Shown one piece after another: positions 29,785-40,440 of a DNA stretch of 64,000 nucleotides. How positions within the stretch are numbered: the stretch's first letter is position 1; each line of letters begins with the position of its first letter. This DNA comes from Toxotes chatareus (lineage: Eukaryota; Chordata; Actinopteri; Toxotidae), in NCBI GenBank assembly GCA_016801885.1, contig JAFBJY010000433.1, positions 124,001-188,000 on the forward strand, written 5' to 3'. Below the pieces are notes generated by a model. The model had not been told where the DNA came from and did not search any database. It saw only the letters and a program-made list of their open reading frames with translations. The position numbers were made by a program, and so were the translations under genes.

Positions 29785-30128
29785 ACTGAAGTATTTGGAC
29801 AGTTATTGTTCTTCAGACTCTGAGCTTCATCACAATGAATCTGAATTAAAATAATGGATCCTACATTAAAGAGACAAGTCTCAGCTTTAATTTGAGCAGG
29901 TTGACATCAGTAGAGAAAGAACTGTGTGGGAGATTCAGCCCTTTTAGTGGTTCAAAGGTAACTGAACAAATACACATGAAGTGAAACAAACTCATCAAAT
30001 TTAATATTTAGTGTCAAATCCTTTGCAGTCATTGACTGTAGTATCCATTATTATATTTTAAAGTCAATGTGTTGAGAGACTGAAGAACATAACATCTCTA
30101 ACTGTCCAAATACTTATGGCCTTGACTG
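29785..30128. mobile_element. MITE, right part
   Basis: This contains the remainder of the TA-flanked MITE. It starts at the second copy of the 19-bp duplication and ends at the inverted terminal repeat at 30,100-30,128. No coding sequence. Confidence 0.75.
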
Positions 30129-30390
30129 TACATGTCTGTTTATTACTGATTATATCATATTTAATTTTAAAGATGATCATCAACGTAGAAACTCCTCATT
30201 GGTTAGCAGGTGGATAAAGAGCTGATATTTCTGCTTCACTCAACAAATCTGTGTCTGATGTTTGGCCCAGTTTTCAAATGCAGGTCTGTTAGTTTGCTGT
30301 GAGCTGCAGAGCAAACTGAGAGTTTTGTTTCTTTGATTGTCCTTTCAACACAAATGTTATTTGACTTTTTCTTCATTGTTTCCTCTTCAG

Positions 30391-30564
30391 ACTGAGCAGC
30401 TGTAACCTCTCAGAGAGAAGCTGTGAAGCTCTGTCCTCAGTTCTCAGCTCCCAGTCCTCTAGTCTGAGACACCTGGACCTGAGTAACAATGACCTGCAGG
30501 ATTCAGGGTTGAAGCTTCTGTCTGCTGGACTGAAGAGTCCACACTGTACCCTGGAGACTCTCAG
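30391..30564 (+). CDS. NLRC3-like gene, LRR exon 3 (174 bp)
   Basis: The acceptor is TCCTCTTCAG (ending 30,390) and the donor GT is at 30,565. It encodes LSSCNLSERSCEALSSVLSS, LRHLDLSNNDLQDSGLKLL and LKSPHCTLETL. It is in the same phase as the other LRR exons and has no lesion. It is nearly identical to LRR exon 2, and the preceding 220 bp of intron are also shared. The pair arose by duplication of an exon-plus-intron unit. Confidence 0.92.
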
Positions 30565-30902
30565 GTCAGGATCCATCAACCTGTTTAGCTGATGATTTGC
30601 TCATATCTGATTTACATCAGTGGATAAACAGCCAACTTGTGTAGGACTGTTCAAAGTAAATTTTACTAAAGTTCAGCGGAACATTTTAGACTCAGACAAT
30701 TATTCATCATTTTCTCTTGTTTTTGCTTCAGTTGTTGATTTTTTAAATCCTACAGATGATGTTTAAGGAATTTTATTTAAATACATTGAACCTGGACCAA
30801 AATGGACCAGAAACAAAAGCAAAAAAAGAACAAAAACAAACAACGAAACAGAGCAGCAGGTGTTGACAGAAGGTTCCTGTGTGATATTGTGTGTGTCTGC
30901 AG

Positions 30903-31076
30903 GCTGTCAGGATGTCTGATCACAGAGGAAGGCTGTGCTTCTATGGCCTCAGCTCTGAGCTCCAACCCCTCCCATCTGAGAGAGCTAGACCTGAGCTACA
31001 ATCATCCAGGAGACTCAGGAGTGAAGCTGCTGTCTGCTGGACTCAAGGATCCACACTGGAGACTGGACACTCTCAG
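30903..31076 (+). CDS. NLRC3-like gene, LRR exon 4 (174 bp)
   Basis: The acceptor is CTGCAG (ending 30,902) and the donor is GTATGG (31,077). It encodes LSGCLITEEGCASMASALSS, LRELDLSYNHPGDSGVKLL and LKDPHWRLDTL. The LITEEGC and NHPGDSG words are typical of the last LRR exon of teleost NLRC3-like genes, just before the B30.2-bearing exons. Phase is conserved and there is no lesion. Confidence 0.92.
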
Positions 31077-31900
31077 GTATGGAGAGGCTTGCTGCAGCCA
31101 CAGACAGTGTGTGATAGAGGAGGAAGAGCTGGAAACATTTAGTGTGTCACAGCTGATGACAGATCTCTATGGAAGTGCTTTGAATTCAACAACAACACAA
31201 AGAGGGGTTTTCTAATTCTGACTTCAGTATCTCATCATGACTCACTGTGTCATATTTAAGAGAAAATATGTGACAATCATTAAATCAGGTGTGGTCAGCT
31301 GTTTTCTGTGACCTGAGCAGGACTTTCTCAAACTGGATTCCATGCTGCATCAGCACAAAGCCAGCGTGGAAACATTTGAGCTGCAGCTGCTTGAACTGCT
31401 CCTGAAAGAACAGATTCACTTTGAGCACTCAGAGTGCTTTCACCACAACAACCCCAAAGACTTTAGATACCTGTTCAGTGCTGACACACTAATAATAACA
31501 TCCCAACAATAATAAGACCATCTACACTGCTCAGAGACATTCATCTGCCAGTGTCTCAGACCAAGGAGGAAATGAAATCAGGTCTCTGATCATGTCTCTG
31601 TCATCTAAAATTTCCATGATCAATAATCAGCTGAACCTCTCTGAGATCCTGATCTTGTCATTCTGAAATCTTTTGTTGTGTCTGACACCAAAACTGATAT
31701 CAAATGGAGAAGACAAATTATGAAATATTTCCTCCATGTCACCTACCTGCTCCGTATAATTCCAAGATAAGGACTCCAGGTCCTTTGTCTCTTTGCTGAA
31801 TGAACAGAATAATCAAACCATCTGTGTATGAGAGCGATGTAATGTCCATGTTTGCATGCTGAAAGAGAACGTGCTGGTCTGACCCCCCTCCTCCTTTCAG
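31077..31900 (+). other. NLR intron after last LRR exon
   Basis: This normal intron runs from a GTATGG donor to a CTCCTTTCAG acceptor. No coding element or recognisable transposon was seen. Confidence 0.6.
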
Positions 31901-31947
31901 GATGGAGCCTGGTGGAGTCCGATGGTTGAGACCAGGTCTGAGGAAGT
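31901..31947 (+). CDS. NLRC3-like gene, 47-bp linker exon
   Basis: A 47-bp exon encodes MEPGGVRWLRPGLRK. It lies between an acceptor ending at 31,900 and a donor GTAAGT at 31,948. This tiny exon (consensus EPxGVRWLxPGLRKY) lies between LRR and B30.2 in fish NLRs. Its last base joins AT at 32,076 to complete a Tyr codon, so phases agree. Confidence 0.88.
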
Positions 31948-32075
31948 GTAAGTGTGGTTTTCATTTGATTCCTGAAAACAAAGCAGCTCACATCCAACCA
32001 TCTTCAAAGTGTCAATCAATGATCAGGTGATAGATCAATAACTGCAGCTGTGTTGTGTCTTCTTCTCTCCATCAG

Positions 32076-32626
32076 ATTTCTGTGAACTCACCATCGACAC
32101 AAACACAGTAAACAGAAACCTCAAACTGTCTGACAACAACAGGAAGGTGAAAAATGTGGAGGAGGATCAGTCATATCCGGATCATCCAGAAAGATTTAAC
32201 CAGTGTCCTCAGCTGCTGTGTAGTAATGGTCTGACTGATCGCTGTTACTGGGAGGTTGAGGGGAGAGGATGGGTTTATATATCAGTGAGTTACAGAGGAA
32301 TCAGAAGGAAAGGAGACACAGGAAACTGTTTGTTTGGAAGGAACAATCAGTCCTGGAGTCTTATCTGCTCTGATGGTGGTTACTCTGTTTGGCACAATAA
32401 CAGAGTGACACCTGTCTCTTCTTCCTCCTTCTCTTCATCATCTTCCTCTGTCTCTCACAGAGTAGCAGTGTATGTGGACTGTCCTGCTGGCTCTCTGTCC
32501 TTCTACAGAGTCTCCTCTGACTCACTGATCCACCTCTACACCTTCAACACCACATTCACTGAACCTCTGTATCCTGGGTTTGGAGTCTGGTCATCTGGTT
32601 CCTCAGTGTCTCTGTGTAGAATGTAG
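32076..32626 (+). CDS. NLRC3-like gene, B30.2/SPRY terminal exon
   Basis: The acceptor is CCATCAG (ending 32,075) and the stop TAG is at 32,624-32,626. It encodes a PRY-SPRY domain: CELTIDTNTVNRNLKLSDNN (PRY), then QCPQLLCSNGLTDRCYWEVE, GWVYISVSYRGIRRKG, NNQSWSLICSDGGYSVWHNN, VAVYVDCPAGSLSFYRVSS and LYTFNTTFTEPLYPGFGVW. Length and order match the B30.2 domains that end many teleost NLR-C proteins and finTRIMs. There they are taken to be a variable ligand-binding module. A Ser-rich loop (about 32,415-32,455) is the only unusual part. The domain is intact, in contrast to the NACHT exon. Confidence 0.95.
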
Positions 32627-32732
32627 CAGAGAGAGTCTCCTCCTGTTAGAGAAACTCTCTCACTGTTGAACAGATAGTTCAGTCTGTACATGTCTGTCTC
32701 TTTCATTCACACACACCTTTTCAGATTCATGT

Positions 32733-32837
32733 ATTAAAGTCCTTTAAAGATGGAAGCTACAATTATTACAGGAGAAAAATGTTACTGACTTTTACTTTGT
32801 TAAGATTCTAATCCTGATCTTGTCCTTTCACATTAAA
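32733..32837 (+). terminator. NLR gene polyadenylation signals (ATTAAA)
   Basis: Two ATTAAA variants lie about 107 and 206 bp after the stop codon (32,733-32,738 and 32,832-32,837). The second is followed by a GT-rich stretch, as expected of a 3' end. No AATAAA occurs closer. Confidence 0.5.
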
Positions 32838-33174
32838 AGCATCATTGTGAACATTGTGAGTGTTTTGCCTTTCTCTAAATATTGGGAAAACTGAGCTGAT
32901 TCAGTTCAAACTAAAATGCTGCCACAGTTTATCTGAAAGATCTGAGAAAAAACAAAGATAGAAACTTGTCAAACTGTCTTTCAGAGGTTCACAGAGTTAG
33001 AACGCTCCTGACTACTCTGAAGAGTTTGAACCTTGATTCTATGAATTTTCAAAGTTAACTTGAAAAAATACTGAGAAAAGATGAGTGAAAACCAGCAGAT
33101 GAAATTCCACTAAAACAAGAAGCTGTGAAGTTTATTGGAAAAATATTTAAAGAGTTTTTCAATGTCATCTGTCA

Positions 33175-34295
33175 TTTTTACAGTGTATACCTGGTTTTCA
33201 CTCTGTTTTTCATGTTTTACAGTGAATCCTCCGGCTGCTGATAATACTTGTGTACTTTGACTTCTGATGTTTTTATTCCTTATCATTTTCACACTGCATC
33301 ACATATTTCTGACAGTCCCTTATGATGTTTTCCATGTTGTCACCCTGGTTGTTGTGTTTTTAACAGTGCAGCCTAACTTCCACTTTACAATACATCTGCT
33401 GATTTTTATTTTTTTACAAGCTCATTACACTGTTGTAATATTTGTCACCTTTGTTGCCATTTTACACAGTGCACAGCCTCCATTAAATACTTTTGCAGCG
33501 TATTTCCTGATAATGTTAGATTTTTTACAGTGCACCTCGTATTTATCATTTTACAGTGATCATTTTAGTTGTCACATTTTTTACAGTGTATCTGCTTGTA
33601 CAGAAAACATGGATGGAATAATACATGGAACATTATTCAAACTATGACCAGTCCTCATCTTCCTGCTGATGTCATCAATACTGATTGGTACATATTGATC
33701 CTAATAATCAGTGTGAGTCCTGGTAGACACTTGTCAGTGTGACCACTGGAGGGCAGTAAACTCTCTGATTATTTGTCCATCAGTCAGACATATATTTATA
33801 GCAGTGTAATAATATGTGTGTTCACATACAGAGTCATTATCAGACTGATGAACATTAGAGCTAAAATAAGTCAGTAAATGTGGAATAATGTCAGTGTGAA
33901 CATCAGTATCATTGTCAATGCTGTGTGCAGAGTTGTAGTTACTGACAGTGGCCACTGGAGGGCAGAAGATTCCTGTTCAATCAACACTAAAGACTGAGAA
34001 GCAACAATAAATAAACAAATCAGATCAGATGATCAGTCAATAAACATGTTTACATGTGTTGATGGAAAAATGTGGAGAGTTGAAGAACTGCATGAGGAGA
34101 AGGAGCCTCAGGAGAACTGATGAGACTCTGGAGGATTCTCACTCTATTTGTGTTTTGGTGAATTGGATGAATAATATAAAGAGATCAGTGAGGTGTGTTG
34201 CATTGTAGACTCTGAGCTGGACCACAGAGGAGCATCTGAATTTCAACTGTGAATCCAAACATTGTGGTTGAAGAGGTTATAAAGTCACTTTGAGA
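33175..34295 (+). repeat. Repeat block copy 1 with recurring TTTTACAGTG motif
   Basis: From about 33,175 to 33,600 the decamer TTTTACAGTG or close variants recur roughly every 50 bp. From 33,600 to 33,985 a block bearing CCACTGGAGGGCAG twice follows. All this recurs inverted at 55,165-55,800. A 280-bp stretch (about 33,985-34,265) is present only in this copy. Coding potential is nil. Confidence 0.75.
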
Positions 34296-34309
34296 GAGCC
34301 TGTCACCAA

Positions 34310-34860
34310 GTGGAGGGGCGGGGGGTGGGGGGGGCTGCAGTCGCAAATAGCATTTGAGCAGAGCATTTATTTACAGGCAAAAAACAAATGCTACCACAAA
34401 GCAAAGCAAAATTAACAAAAATTAAATCCACAATTTACTTGTTGTTGCATCCCTCACTCTCTCCGCGAGCACTTTGTTGGTCGGACCATTATAAACCCTA
34501 AGCCCCTCCCAAGACCAACCAATTTACAATCAGTGCATTAAATGAAATCTGCTTCATCATATCATCCATTATATTAATGCCAAACCAAAATCCCCCCTCC
34601 CACTCAGTGGGACCTAGTATGGCAATTAAGCAGCTGTACAGGTACCTCCTACCACTATATAAGGCAGCCTTCTTCAGCTGCTCTGGTTCAGCCCCCAGGC
34701 ACAGAGAAGGAGAGGACCAAGATGGCAGCAGCACTGGTAAAAGCATATGAGTGAATAAACCATCTTGAAATAACAGAGCTGGTGTGTAGTGTGTTTCTTA
34801 TGTTTTACTGTGAGGGTTGGGTATATGGTGTATGAACATTTATCCAATGTGGTGCGTGCA
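34310..34860 (+). mobile_element. LTR-like or promoter-bearing repeat
   Basis: A G-run (34,316-34,335) is followed by A-rich sequence, then CTATATAAGGCAGCC (TATA at about 34,656) and an AAGATGGCAGC motif (about 34,721). TGAATAAACC follows (poly(A) signal at about 34,754) with a GT-rich stretch after it. The TATA-to-AATAAA spacing of about 100 bp is that of an LTR. Exact ends and a target duplication were not found. Confidence 0.4.
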
Positions 34861-34869
34861 CTCACCAGG

Positions 34870-35640
34870 AAAACAGTGGGGAATTATTTGTTATGAACCA
34901 TGAATGGGTACAGGGCTGAGTGTCTGTCCTACCATGTGCTACCAGTGAGCAGTGACTGGGTGCACTGGAGTTTAGAATTAAATTTAGAATGAAACCACTG
35001 AGTCCATTTGTGAATAGTTGTCTCCGTTCAGGAAGCAGCCTGACTTCCTCTAGTAAATAATAACAAATAAGGAGCTCTTCCATGGACTTATACAGTAAAC
35101 AATCATCACAATCATTTCAAGTTTCCATCATATTATTCCTGAGATAATATGAAACATTTCCAAATCAGCACTTCAGGAGCTTTGGCACCTTCTAGAGGCA
35201 GTTAGTGGAAAGAAGCTCAGGTGAAGAGCAGATTTCATTGTTGACTCTTTAATATCACACTTTGTGAATTTGTTCCTCTTCTGCTCTCAGCTTTCTTACC
35301 CTGGACTTCATCTGTCAGCCAGTGATGATGTTTAACCCAGCACGTGCTTCATGGTTCACTTCTGTTTATCTGAACATCTCAGCTGCCATCCCTGGTGGGG
35401 TGAGTGCAAAGAGGTTTGGAAACAATATAGAGATGACATTTCTGGAAATCAGATTCAAAATGGTCAACTTTACTCAGTACCCTAAAACAGCTCCTATTGG
35501 CCCACATTTTCTCTGATCCTCCTCTGTTTAGGGGCCAGGAACCATGGTCAAGCCCTAAATGTTACATGGACACTTTTCTTCATCACTACAGAAGTGTTTA
35601 TTTTTGTAGAAGTTCATGTGTAAAGCTGGAAATACTGCAC
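34870..35640. other. Interval with no recognised feature
   Basis: I see no coding homology, repeat tail or RNA gene here. Short open frames are not supported by any motif. Confidence 0.4.
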
Positions 35641-37117
35641 ACACAGCAAATTTTAGCCTCTGGAATAAACTGTGTGAGTTAAAATCAACTCAGTCTGAGT
35701 GAACATGTGTGACCATCGAATAGACTCTATGGCAGAGTTAAAATAACTCTGTTCCTGGAGTTGAATTTTTTAACTCTGAAACAGAGTTAACTTGAACTCC
35801 TCCTGGTGTTAAAATACTCATCCCTCACTGAGTGTAACTCTAAAATTTAGTTAATGTCGATATAAACTCTTCTCCAGTGTTGACACCTCACACTCAAAAT
35901 GTCTTTTATTTACACGTGTTAGAGTTCAAATTTATTCATTATATTACTTAGTTTTGTGGGAAAATAACCACCAAACACCATCCTGTTTTTTGTTTTTTTT
36001 TTGCTGTTATTTGTGCAAATACATTTAAAAATTCAATACATGACACTTTGAATTAATTGCTGTCTTAAAACTGTAAAATTTAACAGCACACAGGCAGCAA
36101 ATAATGCCAATGAAAAACATTAGTGAAGTTGTACAAAACACTGTAAACAACACATTACTGCATAATAAAATGTCTGCAAATGTAACTTGAGGTAGACTAC
36201 TACTCACTTTACAGTTCAAGTATAAAACAGTAAGAGAACTCATTAAATTCAGATTAGAAATTAGATTATGCAACTCTCTGATACAACATAACATTATGAA
36301 TCACAACCATATGACATCTGAGCATCAAACCATTTGAAATATCTTAATCTCTCCCTTTCTAGAATCAGTTCACTCTGTGTAGTGTCACTCACTTGGAAAG
36401 CATGGAAGTGATCATGGAAACAAGTTTCATGCTCAATCAAAACAAAAAAACACTTTGTGCAAAATGATTGATGTTATTTTGCTGAACAGTGGTTCATATT
36501 TTCATCAGTACCAGTGCACACAAAGAGTCCAACACGATACTCAGCTCCACAGCATTTCACCCACTGTGTGACACAGACGATGGCTTCAGAATCAAGGTGA
36601 AGAGATGCTGTTATATCTTCAGAAAAATCCAGTGTTTCAACTGAACACATTTTAACTGGACCAGACTCAACTGTTTTTAAGGACAGGCATTCCCAGTGAT
36701 AGCTGCTTGATAACCTGCTTGACAGATTCCTCTAAATTTTCAGTTGTATAAAGAACTACAGTATTTGGTTCACCACTCCCCAAAAGCTTGGCTATAACTG
36801 AAGCACATGTGTCTTTGTTGTGAGTAGAACCTGAAGGAGCTGCTTCAGTATTTTGGAAATGAGATGAAGTATTTCATCAGTTACAGACTGAGAATTGTTT
36901 ACTGTCTCTGTGTCGTTGTTGAAAGGGATCTGGTTAGACACACTTGTGTTATCAATGGAGCTGTGTATCTTAATGAGATGTTTCCTGAATCCACAATAAC
37001 TAGAGAGACTTGGATACATGGCATGAATTCATTTGAGGTTCCTGAACAAAAGCAACACTGAACCAAAGGATGAATTACAGAGGAAACATCTCAACATTTT
37101 GGCTAAATAAGCTACTT

Positions 37118-37425
37118 ATGGTTTGTTTAACAGCTTTGCTCTGAGCTCTTTTACTCTGGGAGATTCTTCAGTTGTATCAATATTGTACAGAGTTGTCTGT
37201 GTACAGGCTGGAGAGAGCGTCATCATACTTCACACTGAAAACAAAATGTGACTTGAACAGCTCATCAAAAGCACCAAAGGATGTACATGACTGACATGAC
37301 AGAAGCTTTTTGTCCAAGACAATATAAAAGGTGAAAACCTGGGTCTTTGAAGTTTCTGTGATAAGAAGATATGGCTGATGGGTTCCTTCAGTGGTCAGGA
37401 GATGATCCTCAAGGCTTTGGGATGA
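37118..37425 (-). pseudogene. SAMD3-like gene, last coding exon
   Basis: On the minus strand an acceptor TTGTTTCAG precedes 37,425. The exon encodes SSQSLEDHLLTTEGTHQPYL, VFTFYIVLDKKLLSCQS and SFGAFDELFKSHFVFSV. These are conserved words of the C-terminal region of fish proteins usually named sterile alpha motif domain-containing protein 3-like. A frameshift near 37,205 produces an early stop at 37,177. The original frame would continue with TTLYNIDTTEESPRV and end near 37,118. The function of this family is unknown to me. Confidence 0.75.
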
Positions 37426-37505
37426 CTGAAACAAGAGAAATATGTTTACAAAAATGTGTTTATAAAACTCAGCAACATCTACAGTATTTGGAAGTTTTGA
37501 CAAAC

Positions 37506-37633
37506 CTTCTGAAATTTTACCAGATGATCCGTTGTCTCTCCGACGCTGATCTTTGTGGGACGCTTTCTTCCAGCTGGTTGTGGAGTGAGAAGATGAAGCA
37601 GCAGCAGAAGAGAAGCCATGTTGCTGTCCCACT
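37506..37633 (-). pseudogene. SAMD3-like gene, penultimate exon
   Basis: The minus-strand acceptor is CTGTCCCCAG before 37,633 and the donor is GTTTGT after 37,506. The 128-bp exon encodes EWDSNMASLLLLLHLL, then RKRPTKISVGETTDHLVKF. These words are highly conserved in the SAMD3-like family. No lesion within the exon. Confidence 0.8.
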
Positions 37634-37955
37634 CTGGGGACAGAGTGAAAAGTACTTTTACACTCATTATATATATTAAGTAGTGTGTTTATGATATTAC
37701 TCTGTGCATTGTTCTAATGGTTTTACTATGATCTTAAACATATACACATATAACAACTATTAATGGCCCAGTCATTATAAATCTGTGCTGCAGAGCAAAG
37801 CAATGTTCAGCCCTCACACTGAATCTTAACTGCAGACTTAAGTGGCCTATTTAGACTCAGAGATGCTTTTGTAAAATAAATCAATAAAAACACAATAAAC
37901 TGATGACTGTTGGACGACTCACATAACTGCATTACTATTCTGATGATAACTGTAC

Positions 37956-38135
37956 CTGCTTCATCAGCAGTGTCAGATCCTTCATTCAGAGCAGCTTTCA
38001 GTTGTTGTTTTAAGAGAGACGTCTCTTTCAGGTTCCTGCCTCCTTGATAACTTTATCTTTAAAACTGCTGTTCCATTTTTCAAGGAACCTTGAAGCAACC
38101 TCTGCTCCAAACATCAGTGAGAAGTCTTGCAAAAT
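37956..38135 (-). pseudogene. SAMD3-like gene, internal exon with frameshift
   Basis: The minus-strand acceptor is TTTATTTAG before 38,135 and the donor GTACAG follows 37,956. It reads DFSLMFGAEVASRFLEKWN and FKDKVIKEA, after which the frame shifts (about 38,040) before a Glu-rich end. It fits between the exon ending at 38,223 and the exon at 37,633, in phase with the first. Confidence 0.75.
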
Positions 38136-38222
38136 CTAAATAAAAAAGAGAAAAACAACATTTTCAAATGTTTAAAATAAACCAATATTTTTACTTAAAA
38201 AAAATATATATTTAATACTAAC

Positions 38223-38498
38223 CAGTCCCTTGACATCCAAGAAACATGGAAACGTGTGTAATACATCAGCTGACCACTGTGGGTCATGAAGAATCTGCTG
38301 ACGGTAGTAGAAGGTTTCTCTCATCCTCTGGGACACTAAGTCAGGATCAGTTGTGTAGTGAAGGAGAGATATGGCTTCCATGCATTCATCTCTGATTGGC
38401 TGATCATCATATGTTCTGGATGATGTGGGACCTCCTTTTAGCTCCACTCTACTCTGGGATGAAGAGGTGCTTTTGGATTTCCGTTGCACAGTCTTCAT
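38223..38498 (-). pseudogene. SAMD3-like gene, large internal exon
   Basis: It encodes MKTVQRKSKSTSSSQ, DQPIRDECMEAISLLHYTTD, MRETFYYRQQILHDPQ and FPCFLDVKGL, ending at a GTTAGT donor. The FLDxxGL word and the RQxxLHDP word are family hallmarks. The 5' boundary on the minus strand is uncertain: the sequence GAGTGGTGC just upstream of the Met may be coding too. Confidence 0.8.
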
Positions 38499-38625
38499 GC
38501 ACCACTCAAGAAAGGGTTAGGGCCTTTGTTGCTTTGAATATCATCGAAGTTCCTGAAAGAAAAAAAGCTGTCTCCAGAACAAATACTGTATGTTGCTTAT
38601 ATGCAAACAAGGGAGTTAAACTTAC

Positions 38626-38719
38626 ATATCCCTCTTTGGAGTATGGGTCTTTCAAAGATGGGAAAAGTGAAACAATCCCGAGGGCATGGAACTCTTTTGT
38701 TGCTTTACTAACAGCTCTC
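38626..38719 (-). pseudogene. SAMD3-like gene, exon with LFPSLKDPYSKEGY motif
   Basis: The minus-strand acceptor is CTTGCAG before 38,719 and the donor GTAAGT follows 38,626. The exon encodes RRAVSKATKEFHALGIVSLF and then PSLKDPYSKEGY, the most conserved words of the SAMD3-like family. It is 94 bp long with intact splice sites. Confidence 0.82.
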
Positions 38720-38792
38720 CTGCAAGCAGGAAAAAAATTTCTTACCATTTTTAAAACATTTTTTTATATAGGATTTTTTTGATATAGTATTG

Positions 38793-38980
38793 CTGCCCGG
38801 TTAGCTCAGTTGGTAGAGCATGAGACTCAACCTCTCAGGATCGTGGGTGGCACCACCTCCCATAGGCTCACCACCTGTGGAGGTTCCATCGGACATCGGT
38901 ACATTGTGAATTGGGCGGGAGCTGCCCCTGCGACCTGGGCCTGGACCCAGATAAGCGGCAGATGATGACATGACATAGGA
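38793..38980 (+). repeat. tRNA-Lys-derived SINE
   Basis: The head GCCCGGTTAGCTCAGTTGGT with GAGCATGAGACTC matches tRNA-Lys through the A box. The anticodon arm is scrambled and the T-arm reads GTGGGTGGC, so it is not a working tRNA. A GC-rich body and a tail with GATAAGCGGCAGATGATGAC follow, the common end of fish tRNA-SINEs. It sits in an intron of the SAMD3-like gene. Confidence 0.85.
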
Positions 38981-38999
38981 TTAAGTTGAAGCCTCTTAC

Positions 39000-39129
39000 C
39001 CTTCTTTTCCATGCATGTGAGCAACAATTATATTAACCAGTAACCGTGTGGTGGAATCTTTCAAACTTCCAGTCTCTTCATACTCTTTAATCACAGTCAT
39101 CCCTGCTGGTTTTGAATTTGCTCCACATT
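39000..39129 (-). pseudogene. SAMD3-like gene, upstream exon
   Basis: The minus-strand acceptor TTTTTTAG precedes 39,129 and the donor GTAAGA follows 39,000. The exon encodes KPAGMTVIKEYEETGSLKDS and TTRLLVNIIVAHMHGKEG. The RxxxVNIIVAHM pattern precedes the LFPSLKDPYS exon in this family. Intact. Confidence 0.78.
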
Positions 39130-39229
39130 CTAAAAAAGAAAACATTATAAACATATTTACAACTACACTTAGATCTATGTTGTAAGCAAATACATTCATC
39201 TCATACCTGTACATATTACTTGCATTTTT

Positions 39230-39790
39230 TTAGGAATTATGTCTAATAAGATCAATAAGTAAGATCAATAAATCAATAAGATCATCAGGAAGGCCAGCCA
39301 TGTTGTGGGGTAGGAACTGGACTCAATGAATACAGTGTTGGAGAGGAGAATGTTGTCCAAATTTAGGACAATATTGGACTCTCCTTCACACCCTCTGCAC
39401 CATGTGCTGATCAGTCACAGAAGCTCGTTCAGCTACAGACTTATTGTTCCACGCTGCACAACAGAGCGATACAGGAAATCATTCCTGCCTGTCGCAATCA
39501 AACTATATAACTCTGAACTGTAAGAATCACGGACTCATGTATACTGTGTATACGTTATTTTGAAACCATCAACCACAAACCTCATGTACATATCTGCAAA
39601 TATTAAAATATTAAGTTTATTTATTATTATTATTTGTTTTGTTTTCACTTATTTATTCTAGAAATGTTTTTCTCTTACTACACACACTATGTGCAATTTT
39701 CCTCTTTTCTTCATTTCCAACTGGGAGTTAAGAAACAGTATGAATTTCCCTACGGGGATTAATAAAGTTATTCTGATTCTGATAATAAAT
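39230..39790 (+). mobile_element. LINE 3'-end fragment
   Basis: It encodes RRMLSKFRTILDSPSHPLHH and RYRKSFLPVAIKLYNSEL, the C-terminus of an APE-type LINE ORF2. A 3' UTR follows with GGGGATTAATAAAG and a TTCTGAT tandem end at about 39,770-39,785. It is 5' truncated and inserted in the SAMD3-like gene. Confidence 0.8.
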
Positions 39791-39838
39791 AATGATTAAA
39801 ATCTAGCTGTATACAACTTGGAAAACAATTACTTTTTT

Positions 39839-40440
39839 TGCACGGACACTGTCCATCAAAGGCTGGCATCCAGAATCACTTGTGTCTCTGCTTAAAGTGC
39901 TTGAGACTGACAGTGTATCTGTCAGACTTGGAGAGGAGGAGCCTTCACACCCTTGCTGCAGGACACTTAGATCTGAAGATCACACACACACAAGTATAAG
40001 GCAAATAAAATCTAAAGTCCAGCACATTAAAACTATATCACAGACCTGGCTGGATATTACCTGTCTCAAGACAAAACATTACCATTACCTATAACTCTGC
40101 TTACCACAAGTAGTGAGGGTCACATATTCTGTCAGGTCTGAACGATCAGCCAGGTTCATAGATGCTTCAGTAGATGGGAGGTCTGAAATGCAGACAACAC
40201 ATACAGCTTAATATGAACTGATTAAATACTGTACTTTGGAATTCTTATCATCCACTTCTCACAATCACATATTTTTGTCTGTGTCAAGATACAAATCTCT
40301 CAAAATATAAGTGCAGCAAAATATGAATTTTTAAATGTCCTACCATCATCACTGTAGATGAAAAACACAGATCTTTGAAACATCCTCATCCACCTCTGCT
40401 CCCTGTTGATCTGTGACTTTCAGTGTTGTAGTCTCTGGAA
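39839..40440 (-). pseudogene. SAMD3-like gene, candidate 5' exons
   Basis: Three open minus-strand stretches bounded by splice-like sites lie upstream of the conserved exons. They are 39,839-39,970 (a Ser-rich stretch including DTLSVSSTLSRDTSDSG), 40,106-40,183 (TEASMNLADRSDLTEYVTL) and about 40,345-40,440 (TTTLKVTDQQGAEVDEDV, then FFIYSDDG after a shift). The last resembles the N-terminal ubiquitin-like segment of SAMD3-like proteins. Support is weaker than for the downstream exons. Confidence 0.5.

Larger units (their letters stand above)
23983..30128. mobile_element. MITE (TA target) split by nested insertions
   Basis: The left end CAGTCAAGACCTGAAGTATTTGG and the right end, inverted, CAGTCAAGGCCATAAGTATTTGG are terminal inverted repeats with about three mismatches over 29 bp. 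Each is flanked by TA (23,981-23,982 and 30,129-30,130). Without the inserted DNA the element would be about 370 bp (23,983-24,012 plus about 29,786-30,128). It is non-coding and Tc1/mariner-like by its ends and TA target. Confidence 0.85.

Noticed and set aside
38795..38866. Possible functional tRNA-Lys gene
   Set aside because: The A box matches, but the anticodon arm and T-arm do not fold, and a SINE body and tail follow.
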